A stretch of 33,979 nt of DNA, taken from positions 1 to 33,979 of the forward strand of contig CANDBZ010000009.1 in the NCBI GenBank assembly GCA_947383095.1. The letters run 5' to 3'. Within the stretch, counting starts at the first letter, position 1, and the number at the start of each line of letters is the position of its first letter. The notes under the pieces are model-generated. The model was not told the DNA's origin. It saw nothing but the letters and a program-made list of their open reading frames with translations, and made no database searches. The position numbers and the translations under genes were made by a program. Shown here piece after piece: positions 7,901 to 17,900 of the stretch. The stretch comes from an uncultured Clostridia bacterium. Its GTDB lineage: Bacteria; Bacillota; Clostridia; Christensenellales; CAG-917.

Positions 7901-10038
7901 ACGACTTCGTTGCCGTTTTTGAAGACGATGTTGACCGTTGTCTCCACAACCTCTTTGGTGTAGGTCTTGGATTTGTATGTGAGAGTGTTGCCATCGAAAG
8001 TAATGGCATCTTCTTTCATTGTACTCCCAGTACCAGCCGGGCTCATTTTATAATTTACAAAAAGCAATCCATCTTTATCCACAAGTTTAGCATAGAAATA
8101 TCCGCCCGTACCAGTCTGACCAAATTGACCGAGTATTCCGCTGTCAGTAATCATGAAAATATTTTGTTCATCACACTTCCATGTTCCAGCATATTGAGCG
8201 AAAGCAGGGTCAGCATTGGCTTTTGTAAGAGTATAATTAGTCCTACTGTAAACCATATTTATTTTTTCGCCGTCGCCAGTTGCAATAAGATTGTTGGTGG
8301 CAGTACCTGAAACAATACCTGAATTCGTATCGAATGTGAAATTGTCTCCTTTGAATCCGCAACCCCATGCTATAAGCTTATTGTCATCGACGGTGAGTAT
8401 CATTGATACTTTGTTAGTTTCGTCGATATATGCGCCTGCAAAATCCTCAATCGTGACATCGGGGGTCGGCGTATTGACAGCCGAAAGCGTCACATCAACA
8501 TAGCCGCCGTTATCCTTGAGTTGGATTGTGCCGTCACCGTTTATCGTTAGCGTTTTTCTGTCACCGTAATTGTCCAAGCAGGTGAGTTTTTTCTCTGTCT
8601 CGTCATACTTGACGGCAATCCAATCTTTATACTCTCCGTTGGACTGGCTGTCACATTTGAATTGGGTTGCGTCAATTATGATGTCATACGTCATCGCAAA
8701 CCAACCGCTGCCACCCGTTCCGTTCCAATGACCGTAGAATTCCGCGGGAACCGCTATCGGGTCGGTGCCCAGAGGCTCGACGAGCTTCGCCGCGTCGTCG
8801 CTGCCCACTTTGTACATGAGCTGCGTACCGTCAAAGTAAATCTGCGCCTCAAAAGGCGAGGTGTATTCGCCGGGATAGCAAGCCTTGACAGTGTAGCCGC
8901 CGCCCTGACGCGCGCTGACGCCCGTAATGATAGCGGTGCTGTAGTCCTTTATTTCAATAGAGTTTGCGGTGATCGTGACCGTCTTGATGGGGTTGGAGCC
9001 CTCAACCTCGTACGTACCGACGAATTCCTGCGCAAAGGAAGGAGCTTGCCATACCGTCAAGGTGTAGATCGTGCCGTTCAACTCCAGGCACCAGCCGCGA
9101 TACGTGTCGTTGACAAGCATATATGTCTTGCCGCTTGCGGTGAACGTCCAGGCGTCGTCCTCGAAGGTCGTATCTTCGATCTCAACGTCCGTTTCGCCGA
9201 CTTTGATCTTATCCGCGGATATGATGACGCTTATAGGCGCTTTTGACGGATTTTCCGCAAAATACGTGTTACGCAACGCCGCAGGGAAGCTGCGGGTGAA
9301 CTTTGCCGTGACCGTAGCGGTTGCCGCCGCAACGTAATTCTCCGTGACCTTTGTCGTGCCGATATACCAGCCGTCAAAGGTTGCGTCGCCCGTGGGTGCG
9401 GTCGGGTCGGCAGGAATTTGCTGCGCGGTCAAAGCCGTGTCCTTATCCACCGTCAACGTGGCAACGGTCGTATCTCCGTTTTTAAATGTGAGCGTGACCT
9501 GCTGCTGCTGTATGGGGCTGAACTTCGCAGTTGCGGTGACGTTGCCTGCGACGGTATAGCCCGCCGTGACCTTCGTCGTGCCGACAAACCAGCCGTCAAA
9601 CTTCTGTCCTGCGGGAGCGGTCGGGTCGGCAGGTATCTGCTGCGCGGTCAATGCCGAATTCTTATCAACGGTGACCGTACTGACGGTCGTTTCTCCGTTC
9701 TTGAATACGACGGAAGCTTGCTCCGCAGTGACGGGCTCGTATTTAGCGGTCGCCGTGACGTTGCCGGTCACCTTATAACCGGCCTCCACCTGCACCGACT
9801 CTATAAACCAGCCCTTGAATTCCTGTCCTGTTTTTGTAGGCGCCGCCGGGATCTGTTCCGCCTTGAGCGCCGTACCGCTGTCCACCGTAACGGTATCGAC
9901 AGTGGTCGTTCCGTCCGCAAAAGTGACGGTATATTGCTTTGGTTTTTGACCGTCGTTGCACGCGACGAGGACGCTCATCGTCATCGCCAGCACAAGGACT
10001 ATAGCCAAAATCGCAAGACTGACCTTCCTTTTGTTCAT
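4906..10038 (-). CDS. Giant InlB B-repeat lipoprotein (1710 residues)
   Basis: A surface lipoprotein of unknown ligand. The start at 10038 is chosen for the AGGAGA ribosome site about 8 nt before it; a Met 12 codons upstream lacks one. The signal peptide ends in the lipobox LVAC with Cys27. Three Listeria/Bacteroides-type B-repeats follow (about 35-243; motif T.TF..G......V..G......P..P...G..F.GWF...), and two more occur at about 699-840. The regions in between and after (about 245-695 and 840-1710) are built of loosely repeated beta-rich modules of the form FxGxW ... DGFG/DGYG ... YT.xGNxVTL ... DGTM, which I cannot assign to a named family. B-repeats are known as beta-grasp-like spacers on surface proteins. 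The gene has its own promoter and sits just past the terminator of the opp operon. It contains a G8 tract and a low-GC stretch (see findings). Confidence 0.9.
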   Translation of the reverse strand: MNKRKVSLAILAIVLVLAMTMSVLVACNDGQKPKQYTVTFADGTTTVDTVTVDSGTALKAEQIPAAPTKTGQEFKGWFIESVQVEAGYKVTGNVTATAKYEPVTAEQASVVFKNGETTVSTVTVDKNSALTAQQIPADPTAPAGQKFDGWFVGTTKVTAGYTVAGNVTATAKFSPIQQQQVTLTFKNGDTTVATLTVDKDTALTAQQIPADPTAPTGDATFDGWYIGTTKVTENYVAAATATVTAKFTRSFPAALRNTYFAENPSKAPISVIISADKIKVGETDVEIEDTTFEDDAWTFTASGKTYMLVNDTYRGWCLELNGTIYTLTVWQAPSFAQEFVGTYEVEGSNPIKTVTITANSIEIKDYSTAIITGVSARQGGGYTVKACYPGEYTSPFEAQIYFDGTQLMYKVGSDDAAKLVEPLGTDPIAVPAEFYGHWNGTGGSGWFAMTYDIIIDATQFKCDSQSNGEYKDWIAVKYDETEKKLTCLDNYGDRKTLTINGDGTIQLKDNGGYVDVTLSAVNTPTPDVTIEDFAGAYIDETNKVSMILTVDDNKLIAWGCGFKGDNFTFDTNSGIVSGTATNNLIATGDGEKINMVYSRTNYTLTKANADPAFAQYAGTWKCDEQNIFMITDSGILGQFGQTGTGGYFYAKLVDKDGLLFVNYKMSPAGTGSTMKEDAITFDGNTLTYKSKTYTKEVVETTVNIVFKNGNEVVKQVTIDKDAALADSDIPGDPTKKGFSFDGWFAGTTEFVEDMTFDASTTFVAQFTRTTYYLTFVCDGMDTVEKALDKVQGGATTIPSGFIPSTLNKDEFTFVGFWSEAGVKAEKDLVVTDDMTFTAYYANEDSYTGTFADDENKMSVFFTQKSDGTPLITVGNRILGQTFTLQNGTITIANGACLSSKTWTIVALGDKLAMTYKYFDEYEDLIVCDYMLEKGAACDFAGTYVKDSAGTKLVVTDGGIVTDFNGSKQYARIIAEGSAYKLVYVISDSQTTVNEMTVAFDEKGNIVTTDNVGNIQNGYKGLWVKDSSVQASYSCGNVYLYKHVVGSDEQWVYANMEEQVYGYATITGEVADGSIVTLTFDETEYAIKIVNSYKFEFAGAERGTYTGTIDGNAFTMELDGFGGVGGTVVGGATDQGYYLVGEDIVVIGESGAKLNFTDNTFTLLEADGYAGMYKQLNSTSSYTLTLDGYGGAVYANSYSTYIGTYTVDVTAGTVTIEGVYSSVDKIWTLQQDKDVLLAEDGTAYLLDGATVDTKINDFTGANAGWWKNEADENEYLFINVENGTFKLGDLTGTFTANWNGTVLSYKMYNYLNGYDTASFVVEGGKVVATLHLSGVDSEKSFVSAAEPVVEEDAFKGGWTGSTSAGVTMTFYFDGFGKGTFNNGSGPVEMTYTVGANGSVTFTASIFNFTISGTPASGTLTVNWTDGDSDYPAFTVSKAQGDAFTGKWNPPTDASNKYILTFDGFGMVNVYMETSSSIFDKNVKYTFTGNVATFSANWEDWTCTLENDGTMTVKSQDSDGFSSVNATYTKESASDAVVIADEYIGTWKIPGTYGGDKLIITADGVKYEYGYDGAEADCTDLALRSGGGYTFTVSSEYPFSVEIYLKEGAVYCVVADGDEVALEKVVEETLDAFAGTYTSDSNTIIFDGKGAGTYNGTYSFTYTISGNVATLSDFAAYDDGENTATLNDNGTIAMHLSGGFGDDVYNATFTKQ
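9301..9940 (-). repeat. Tandem InlB B-repeat units in the giant lipoprotein
   Basis: Three repeat units of about 70-73 codons lie in tandem at the N-terminal end of the 1710-residue lipoprotein. The DNA is still similar between units: the stretch beginning GTCGGGTCGGCAGG occurs at 9401 and again at 9620, a 219-bp (73-codon) period. This indicates fairly recent duplication. Confidence 0.75.
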
Positions 10039-10135
10039 AGTTATATCTCCTTTTATGTAGAATATCTTTTTCATTGCGCGGATACCTTATTAGTATTTTA
10101 CAAAAACGGGTATACTTGCGCCTATTTTATTGTTT

Positions 10136-10165
10136 ATTTTAACCCCGCTCGACAACGCGTGTCAA
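10136..10165 (-). promoter_or_regulatory. Promoter of the 1710-residue lipoprotein gene
   Basis: On the minus strand a perfect TTGACA (10160-10165) is followed after 18 nt by TAAAAT (10136-10141). This gives a leader of about 90 nt before the ATG at 10038. A perfect TATAAT also exists upstream (10180-10185), but its best -35 is 19 nt away. The gene is therefore probably transcribed independently of the operon that ends at 10269. Confidence 0.65.
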
Positions 10166-10268
10166 ATCATTTTTTCGTTATTATACAAAAAATTGCATTT
10201 TATCTTTCAAAATTTGCAAAATTATGCGAAAAATCCGCGGAACATTCAATAATAATTTATTTTTATAC

Positions 10269-10297
10269 AAAAGCGGAGCGCAATGCGCTCCGCTTTT
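10269..10297 (-). terminator. Terminator at the end of the opp/lipoprotein operon
   Basis: A nearly perfect 13-bp stem AAAAGCGGAGCGC/GCGCTCCGCTTTT with a 3-nt loop lies 16 nt past the stop of the 1516-residue lipoprotein gene. It is followed on the minus strand by an AT-rich tract. The stem is symmetrical, so it may work in both directions. Confidence 0.85.
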
Positions 10298-10312
10298 ATA
10301 CGTTGAATACGA

Positions 10313-13300
10313 TCATGCCTTTATCATCGTGCCGCTGTACGAATATTCTCCGCGCATCATTGTAAACGCAAAGCTGTCGTTCTCGTTATTGTAAACCATT
10401 GTGAAATCAAAATCCAAGTTGTTATAGCTTCCGCTCGCCGTCAAGGTGTTTGTCCAAGGGTCATACGATGCGGCGAAATCATGTCCGTCGTAGGTCAATA
10501 CTCCCGCGACCGCGATAGAAACGGTGCATTGAGCGCCCTCCGTGCCCATGCCGACGCCCGTTATCTTACCCGTCCATTCGCCGCAAAGCGCCGCGGGAAT
10601 TACCTCGGTAATGTCGCCGCCCAACGTCAGCGCAACGCTTTCATTGCCGTATTTGAGCACGCGCGTTTGCGTATTGAAATAATAATCCGTTCCGTCAATG
10701 GCAAAGATGACTTGGTTTATGCCGTCGTAAATGGATTTAAACGGCTCGCCCTTATATGTTCCCGTCATATCCGCGCGCAGATTGAACACCACCGCGGTGC
10801 CGTCGGACTCCTCGCCGGTATGGCTTCCCACTATTTCGGCTGGAAGCGCGGGCGGATTCATCGATCCATTGTAGCCTTCCTTATAGAAAGACATTTCGTC
10901 CGCCTGATATCCGAAGTCGCGGCTGTACACCACCTTTTTGTCGTAGTAGAAAATCAAATTGGCATGCTGCGTTTCGTTGAAATCCACGCCGACGCCGGTC
11001 GCGTTCTTTGTATAATACCCCCAGCCTGTGCCGTTCATGCCCGACCAATTATATCTGTACTCCTGATAATCGTAGCTGTAGTATATCAATGTTGCGCCGC
11101 CGAAGCCGTCCAATACAAGCTTATAATACTTCTTGATAAACAGATCCATCCTATCCGGCGCTTGAGTGCCGTCCTCCTGCCACAGATTTACTTTCACCGT
11201 TTTATCGTAATACCACACTCCCCGGTACTCGTCGCCTTCGACGTCGGTAACGACGTTATCGGCGGCTTTTGCGGCGGTATAGTCAAATGCAAACAGCTCG
11301 TCGTCGTCCATGAATGCGATCACAAGATTACCTTTCACCTTATATTCGCCGGACAGCTCGCCTATTTTAATGCCGCCTATTCCGTTCAGAGTCAGGGCTT
11401 TGCCGTTGCGGGTATAATCGCCCGCTTCCGCGCCTATAACATGGATGGAATAAATGGGCCTTGTATAGTAGGCGTTTTGCTGCGCAAGATACTTCACTCC
11501 GTCAATGGTGACGACCGTGTCCGCCTCGAAAGTTCCGCTTATGCTTGCGGAAGGCTGATAAATGCCGTTTTTCATCAAATATACTCTGCCGTTGTACTTG
11601 AACACCACGTTTCTGATGTCTTTATCAATCACATAGCCGCGCATATCCGTATCCTTCACCGATATATCGTCTTCTATGCCCACCAATATGACGTTGCGCA
11701 CCGCGCCGCGGTTGTAAACGCCGTGCAGAATGTCCGCGCTTTCGTCGTACGTCAACGTGGATATATATCCGTCCACGCTAAATCTCAATACGTTGCCGAA
11801 GGCGTAATACACGCCTCGCGTGACGCTCAAGCCCGTCAATATCTCCGCCGAACCGTCCGCATAAAAACAAATATGATAAACATCCTGATACGCCGGGTCG
11901 GAGCTGCTTAAATAGGATATCGCGTATTTGCCTACAAACGGCTTGTCGGAATAGTCCGGAGCGCCCATTTTGCTGAAGACTCCGTCTATAGACTCAACGC
12001 CGTTTTTGCCTACAAAGTTTAACGTGACGGTAAAGTCCTCTTCGTTCACGGTGATCGTCATCGATGAAAAATACTCCGTCAACGCGCCGCCCGTCACGCT
12101 CAATACGTTGGCGGTGTTTTCGATAAACGTGCCGCTTATCGTCTCCGTGCTTATCCTTGCGCTATTGAGCGAAACTCTGTCGTTGCTGAAGGTTATCACG
12201 TCGCCCGTAGCGGAATAATACTCGCCGAAGTACTTAAGCTCCGTTCTTGTAAAGGTATACGGGATTTCGCCCGTAATGCCCGCGTCCATCAAAAATTCGA
12301 ACGTGTCGCCGGATATCGTGCCGCTCACGTCGCCCGTGCTGCCGAAAAACTCTATGAGTATATGCACGCCGTCGGTCCTATAGACGCCGTTGGTAGTGCT
12401 GCTGCTTACCCACTTGCACGTGCCGTCGTCCATAAGCTGTATCACGCCGGCCGGCCTCGTCTCATGGAAATTCGATTCTCCCGCATATAGACCTGCGATC
12501 CCGCTCAAATCCTGCCAACGCGCCGTAAACTCGATATTCTTGAATACGGGCATATAGAACCTATAACGCACGTTTGCGGCGTATTCCCAATCGAAAAACA
12601 CGCTGCCTGCTTTCTTTGCGGGAGCGTCCAATTCTCCCAATATGCCGTAAAACTCGTACGCCGCCGTATTCGCCGACAGACTTGTCTTCACGCCCGCATT
12701 ATCTAGCGTAACCGTCGCTTCGTTGCGGATATCCTTCGCGCGCACGCTAGTGGGCACAAATCCGTCCGTCCAGCTCTGTCTGTCCCAATTGAGCGTGTTA
12801 ATTGCCCATGTAATATCGGGATCCTCCGCAAGCTCCGTTCCGAGCATGTTTCTGTTTTGCGCGCCGCGCAGCGAAGCCTTATAATAGCTGTTGACGACCG
12901 CCACGCCCGCCGAATAGGACATCTCGTAATTGTCGCTCGACGCATATCCGATCAAGCCGCCCATATAACTCGAATACACTGAATTTGTAGGCTTGAGGGC
13001 GCTCACCGTGCCGACGTACACGCTGTCCATGATAAGAGCGTCCGAGGTGCAGGTGCCGATAAGTCCGCCCGCCCATGATGAAAGCTCCGTAGCGGTGGCT
13101 TTCACGCGCATAGTGCTTATACAGTTGATGACGGACACGCCCTCGCTGTATATCTGGCCGACAATGCCGCCTGACGCCTGACCGCCGCCTATCTCGCCCG
13201 CCGTTGCGCTGTTGATAATACTCGCCGCGTTACTCGAGTTGTAAATCCAGCCGTGCAAGCCGCCGACAACGGAGGCCTCCAAGGTAGGTTTAGTATCGTC

Positions 13301-14863
13301 GTCTTCAAACGCGCCGGCAATAATGTTTACGTTTGCATAGCAGTTTTCAGTGAAATATACCTGCGCCAGACCGTCGTTGCCATACGCCTCCCAACAGCCT
13401 ACAAGTCCGCCGATCGCGGACGCGTTGGCTTTGTACAGCCTCGCCTCCAAGGTACCGCTGACGCTCACGCCGACGAAGCTTGTCTTTTTGGCGTATCCCG
13501 CAACACCGCCGAAATACGTCCCTATAGTATCTACGTCCGCGCCGCTCTCCACGATATAATGTATATTCTCAAAGGATACGTTCTTTATCGTCGCGTTGTT
13601 CGTAATGCCGAAAAAGCCTGCGTACACCCTCCCGGAGCGCGCCGCTCTCTTTATCCTGACATTGCTTATTTTATGACCCGCGCCGTCAAAAACGCCCTCG
13701 AAGAACGCGTTTACGGTAATATTGTTGCCGTCTTCGTCCTCATAAGTCGTTATCGCGCCTACGGGCGTAAAGCCGCTTGCGAGCGAACTCATGTCGATAT
13801 CCTGACCGAGGCGGAAATATGACTTGTAAAAGTCCTTGTTGGCCTCGACCTGCGGCGCGTTCACTCTGGCGGAAAAATTTAATATATCGTTTGCCGTCCA
13901 CAGCACGTACGGATCGTCCTGCGTGCCCTTTCCCGTCATAGAGGTCGGGATCGCCGCCTCCCATTTGGCGATAAGCGTGATATCGCTTGCGATAGGCGTA
14001 TCGAAGTCAAACTCAATCCCGTGCAACGTCCAGCAAACAAACCTGAAGTTTTCGCGCGTCGGGCTTGCGGGCTCCATAGCCGTCTCGCCCTTTGGCACGG
14101 ATTGCGCAGGGGTGTTGACGCCGTCTCCGCCGAAGCTCACAGTGAATACGTTCTGCTCCCATTTCGCAAGAAGCGTAATGTTGCCCGTAACAGGCGTATC
14201 GAAATCAAACTCCGTTCCGTTAAACGTCCAGCATACGAAAGCATATCCCGTTCTCGTGGGATTTGCGGGCTTTTGCGCTTTCACGGTCGCGCCCTCTTCG
14301 ACAACGGCCGTCTTGATGACCTTGTTCTCTTCTTCGCTCCTGAACACGACGTTGAAGGTCGTCGCCGGCTCCCACTTTGCAAGAAGCGTGATATTGCCGG
14401 TGACGGGCGTATCGAAATCGAACTCCGTTCCGTTCAACGTCCAGCACACGAAAGCGTATCCCGTTCTCGTGGGATTTGCGGGCTTTTGCGCTTTCACGGT
14501 CGCGCCCTCTTCGACAACAGCCGTCTTGATGACCTTATTCTCTTCCTCGCTCCTGAACACGACGTTGTACTTCGCCGCCGCAGGCTCCCATTTGGCAACA
14601 AGGATAATATCCTTCGTGACAGGCGTGTCAAAGCTGAACGGCTCGCCGTCCAGCTCCCATCCGACAAAATTATAATCGTCGCGCACGGGATCGGTTACAG
14701 GCGTAGCTGTCTTGCCTTCCTCAACGGATTGCGCTGGAATATTCACGCCCTCTCCGCTGAACTGCACCCTGTAATATTTGGTATTATTGCATGAAGCAAA
14801 CGAAACGCAGGTTACCGCCACAAGCAAAACTGCCAAAATTGCTATAAATATCTTCTTTTTCAT
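10313..14863 (-). CDS. B-repeat/beta-helix giant lipoprotein (1516 residues)
   Basis: A surface lipoprotein, the last gene of the probable operon. The start at 14863 (MKKKIFIAIL) has a GGGAGA ribosome site 8 nt upstream; the frame is open 14 codons further but without one. The lipobox FASC gives Cys25. Four B-repeats cover about 29-306; units two and three are almost identical (period 71 residues). The motif TGKGTQDDPYVLWT at about 308 opens a GLUG-type right-handed beta-helix region to about 700, with FDGAGHKISNV and repeated GGLIGxxx/GGIVGxxx turns. A divergent B-repeat follows, then beta-rich modules with LNGIGG and LDGFGG motifs like those in its two large paralogues. GLUG and B-repeat regions are known from adhesins and secreted peptidases; the ligand here is unknown. 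It begins 38 nt after the stop of the upstream lipoprotein gene. Confidence 0.9.
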   Translation of the reverse strand: MKKKIFIAILAVLLVAVTCVSFASCNNTKYYRVQFSGEGVNIPAQSVEEGKTATPVTDPVRDDYNFVGWELDGEPFSFDTPVTKDIILVAKWEPAAAKYNVVFRSEEENKVIKTAVVEEGATVKAQKPANPTRTGYAFVCWTLNGTEFDFDTPVTGNITLLAKWEPATTFNVVFRSEEENKVIKTAVVEEGATVKAQKPANPTRTGYAFVCWTFNGTEFDFDTPVTGNITLLAKWEQNVFTVSFGGDGVNTPAQSVPKGETAMEPASPTRENFRFVCWTLHGIEFDFDTPIASDITLIAKWEAAIPTSMTGKGTQDDPYVLWTANDILNFSARVNAPQVEANKDFYKSYFRLGQDIDMSSLASGFTPVGAITTYEDEDGNNITVNAFFEGVFDGAGHKISNVRIKRAARSGRVYAGFFGITNNATIKNVSFENIHYIVESGADVDTIGTYFGGVAGYAKKTSFVGVSVSGTLEARLYKANASAIGGLVGCWEAYGNDGLAQVYFTENCYANVNIIAGAFEDDDTKPTLEASVVGGLHGWIYNSSNAASIINSATAGEIGGGQASGGIVGQIYSEGVSVINCISTMRVKATATELSSWAGGLIGTCTSDALIMDSVYVGTVSALKPTNSVYSSYMGGLIGYASSDNYEMSYSAGVAVVNSYYKASLRGAQNRNMLGTELAEDPDITWAINTLNWDRQSWTDGFVPTSVRAKDIRNEATVTLDNAGVKTSLSANTAAYEFYGILGELDAPAKKAGSVFFDWEYAANVRYRFYMPVFKNIEFTARWQDLSGIAGLYAGESNFHETRPAGVIQLMDDGTCKWVSSSTTNGVYRTDGVHILIEFFGSTGDVSGTISGDTFEFLMDAGITGEIPYTFTRTELKYFGEYYSATGDVITFSNDRVSLNSARISTETISGTFIENTANVLSVTGGALTEYFSSMTITVNEEDFTVTLNFVGKNGVESIDGVFSKMGAPDYSDKPFVGKYAISYLSSSDPAYQDVYHICFYADGSAEILTGLSVTRGVYYAFGNVLRFSVDGYISTLTYDESADILHGVYNRGAVRNVILVGIEDDISVKDTDMRGYVIDKDIRNVVFKYNGRVYLMKNGIYQPSASISGTFEADTVVTIDGVKYLAQQNAYYTRPIYSIHVIGAEAGDYTRNGKALTLNGIGGIKIGELSGEYKVKGNLVIAFMDDDELFAFDYTAAKAADNVVTDVEGDEYRGVWYYDKTVKVNLWQEDGTQAPDRMDLFIKKYYKLVLDGFGGATLIYYSYDYQEYRYNWSGMNGTGWGYYTKNATGVGVDFNETQHANLIFYYDKKVVYSRDFGYQADEMSFYKEGYNGSMNPPALPAEIVGSHTGEESDGTAVVFNLRADMTGTYKGEPFKSIYDGINQVIFAIDGTDYYFNTQTRVLKYGNESVALTLGGDITEVIPAALCGEWTGKITGVGMGTEGAQCTVSIAVAGVLTYDGHDFAASYDPWTNTLTASGSYNNLDFDFTMVYNNENDSFAFTMMRGEYSYSGTMIKA
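14166..14594 (-). repeat. Near-identical tandem B-repeat units (213 bp period)
   Basis: Units beginning at 14166 and 14379 are almost the same at the DNA level, including a long shared stretch around GTGGGATTTGCGGGCTTTTG. They encode 71-residue B-repeats that differ at only a few residues. A third, more diverged unit begins at about 14595. The similarity implies recent duplication or ongoing gene conversion. Confidence 0.85.
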
Positions 14864-14901
14864 AAGCTTTTTCTCCCGCCTGAACGGCTTATCGCATAGG
14901 C

Positions 14902-17900
14902 TCACGCCTCAATAAGCCAAATGGCTTTGCCGCCGTCCTCGGTCTCGAATTTGATCGCGCCGTCCACGGCTTGGAAGCTGATATCATATACAAGAGTATA
15001 TTCAAAATGAGTGCCGTCGCCCTCTGCGTCGGGCACGCGCTCGTATGAATAAATACCCCAATCGTCATCGCCTTCCATGCGATAGGTATACCTTATCTCG
15101 TCGCTTACGGCTTCACCGTTTGCGTCGATATCCGTAAACGTCGCCGCCGCCAGCAAATAGCTGTTTTTGCTCGACCCGTCTATGACAAGCTTCACGGATT
15201 TATCAGCATTGTAATACACGCCCATGAGCTCGTCGGGAATGTATGCGACGTTATACGGCTCAAGCGTGCCGGACGAACCCGCTCTTGCAATGATCACGGT
15301 GTTTTCATCCATATAAACGAGATAGCACACAAGCGACGACATGTCGGAAACATATACGGATAATGTGTTGTTCGTAACCTGCGACAGCACTACGGAGACG
15401 CCGTTCCACGTGCCTTGCGCAACGCCGTCCTTATCAAGCATATTCGTACAATCGAGCTCAAACGGGCCGTCAGTGCCGAAAACCGTATAGACCTTGCCGA
15501 GTATGTCGTTGTAAACGCCCAAAGCGCCCGCTTCTTCGCCGCTTGCGTCGGAAAGAGTCATAGTCGCAATATCGAGCGTATAAACCGTTCCGCCGTCGGC
15601 GTTTGTGATAACGACCGCGCCGTTTTCGCCGCTTATGGTGTATTTATACTCATGCGCAGCTCCGTTTGCGTCAGTCATAGTCACGATTCCGACGCCGCTG
15701 TTGCCTCTGCCGTCAAAAGATATACGCTTGAAACCCGCGCCCTGCCAATCGTTTTCGCTCAATTCGTCGGGTCGCGAGAACACGGTCTCCTCGCCGTCGG
15801 TCTTCACGACGATATCGCTACCGTCGCCTGCGACCGTATAAGTTTTTTCATTGTAAACAAACGTAGCCGTCGCCGTATCTCTGTCATACGTGTATGCGAC
15901 TACGCTCACCTTCCCGCCGTCCGTCACTGTGAGCTTGCCGCTCACGTCCCAAACCGTGCCTGTCGTGGGAGAAGTAAAATGGATAAAATACGCTCCGTTT
16001 CCGTTGAAATCCAGCTTCATGCCGCTTGCGCTGTTCCACACGCCGTAGAATTTATCCGTAAACGTCATCTGATAATCGTCGACAAGCATTCCCGAGCCGG
16101 GCGTATACATTGCCATAGCAAGTATCGTAGCACCCTTGTCGGACGGCGGCACAGCGTTGCCGAAGCCGTAATTGGAGGTTCTGTAATAAATATTTAGTCC
16201 GTCGCCGTCGGGATTGTACACATACGTGAACTGAATGCCGTAGCTGTCGTAGCCCACGCCGTATCCGTCTTTATTTATGCCGAGCAAAACAAACTGATAC
16301 TCTATTTCAAATTTTTCCGTCCACGTGCCGATGAAGCTGCCTTCTCTGCCCATAACGAGGGTTTTTCCGTCATATTCGACAACCAAATAGCCGTTTTCGT
16401 TGAAATAGGCCGAAAGTCCGTCGGATACGAGACGTCCCTCTTCGACGGAATAAACAAAGGATCTATTGCCGATCTTCGCAGTGTTTACGCCGTCTATACG
16501 CAAAACGGTACAGTCGTTGTAATCGCTCTCCCATACGCCGTTGAATTCGTCGTATTTAGTGATGGACAGCGTCGATCCGTCGCTTGTGGACATCGTCAGA
16601 CCGTCGTCGCTCAATCTTGCGGATACGACGCGGTTGCCTATCTTGAGCGTGACACTTCTGTTGACGATTTCATAGGTGAATTGGTTTCCGTTTGAAATTG
16701 CGCCCGTTCCGTCCGCGTTGAAGGTATATACCGTCGTCTGACCCTGCGTATACCAATCGCCCAGAATGCCGTTGTCTCTTATCGCATTTATTTTGTTGCG
16801 CGTTTGCTCCAGCGTTCCGCCAAAGAACTCGCCGTCATAAATAGACAGTCCGTTTTCTGTAAATTCGACGTAAAAATCACGGTATGCGTTATATTCCGAA
16901 GTGGAAAGGTTAAAGCCGAGATATACGAAATATGCGTCGTGCACAACCGCTCTTTCGCCGTTGAAAACGTACATATAATACGAGCGTTTTCCGTCGCCGA
17001 GCATCGTCATCATGCCATTATCGTCAAACGTAAGCTTGACGTCGGTAGTACCGATAAGCGTATAAAACTCGCCTTGCATTTTGGAGTAATCCGCAAATCC
17101 GACGTAGATCGTCACGTCATGCCCCGTGAGCATAAACGACGCGGGAACGCGACGCGTATGCGCCTCGTCGAGGAAATAGCCGTAAGATATATCGCCGTTG
17201 TCCGCAGTCAGAGTGTTGAAGCCGTCGCCCTCGAAAATATAAGACACGGGCAGATAGGAATACAGCAAGCTTTGCGAATTGCCCATATCCTCTATCATTT
17301 TATCGAGCGTGACCTCGCTGTGGTCGTTGTACGCGGAGCCGAACTTAAACGTCACGTTCATCTTCACGGTGCCTATTCCCGTCGCGTCGGGACAGATTCT
17401 GCCATCTGCGGAGGTCCACTCCGTAGCAGCCCAATCCATAAGCGCCAAAACGTCGCTCAACTTTGAAACGTCATAGGTTGCTCCGCCTGACTCAACAGTG
17501 TTGCCGCTTGCATAAACGTTGTTTATAAACAATGTCGAAAATTGATCGACGTTTGCATAATCGTTATCTCGCACAAGACCGGCTATGCCGTACCATTGCG
17601 ACGTAGAAGCGCCCGAAGCGCCGCCCTTTACAGAGCTCAAGCAATAAGCTACCGTATTCTCGTTATACGTCTCGCCCACAATACCGCCTACTATGGGATT
17701 TTCGGTCTCGCCGTTCACTCTCAACGTGCCGGTCGCTATACAGTTGTCTATCGACGCGAGCTCTCTCATGAAGCCGACTATGCCGCCGGCTCTTCGCGTC
17801 AAGCCCTCTATCCGTACGTTCGCCGAGCAGTTGTAGACGTTTGAAACGGAAATACTGCCCAAACCGACCATCGCGCCGACCACGCCGCCGATCGAAGTCA

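Noticed and set aside
10180-10208. Second promoter before the 1710-residue lipoprotein gene
   Set aside because: The -10 box is perfect, but the nearest -35-like sequence (TTGAAA) is 19 nt away in an AT-rich region; the TTGACA/TAAAAT pair downstream is better supported.
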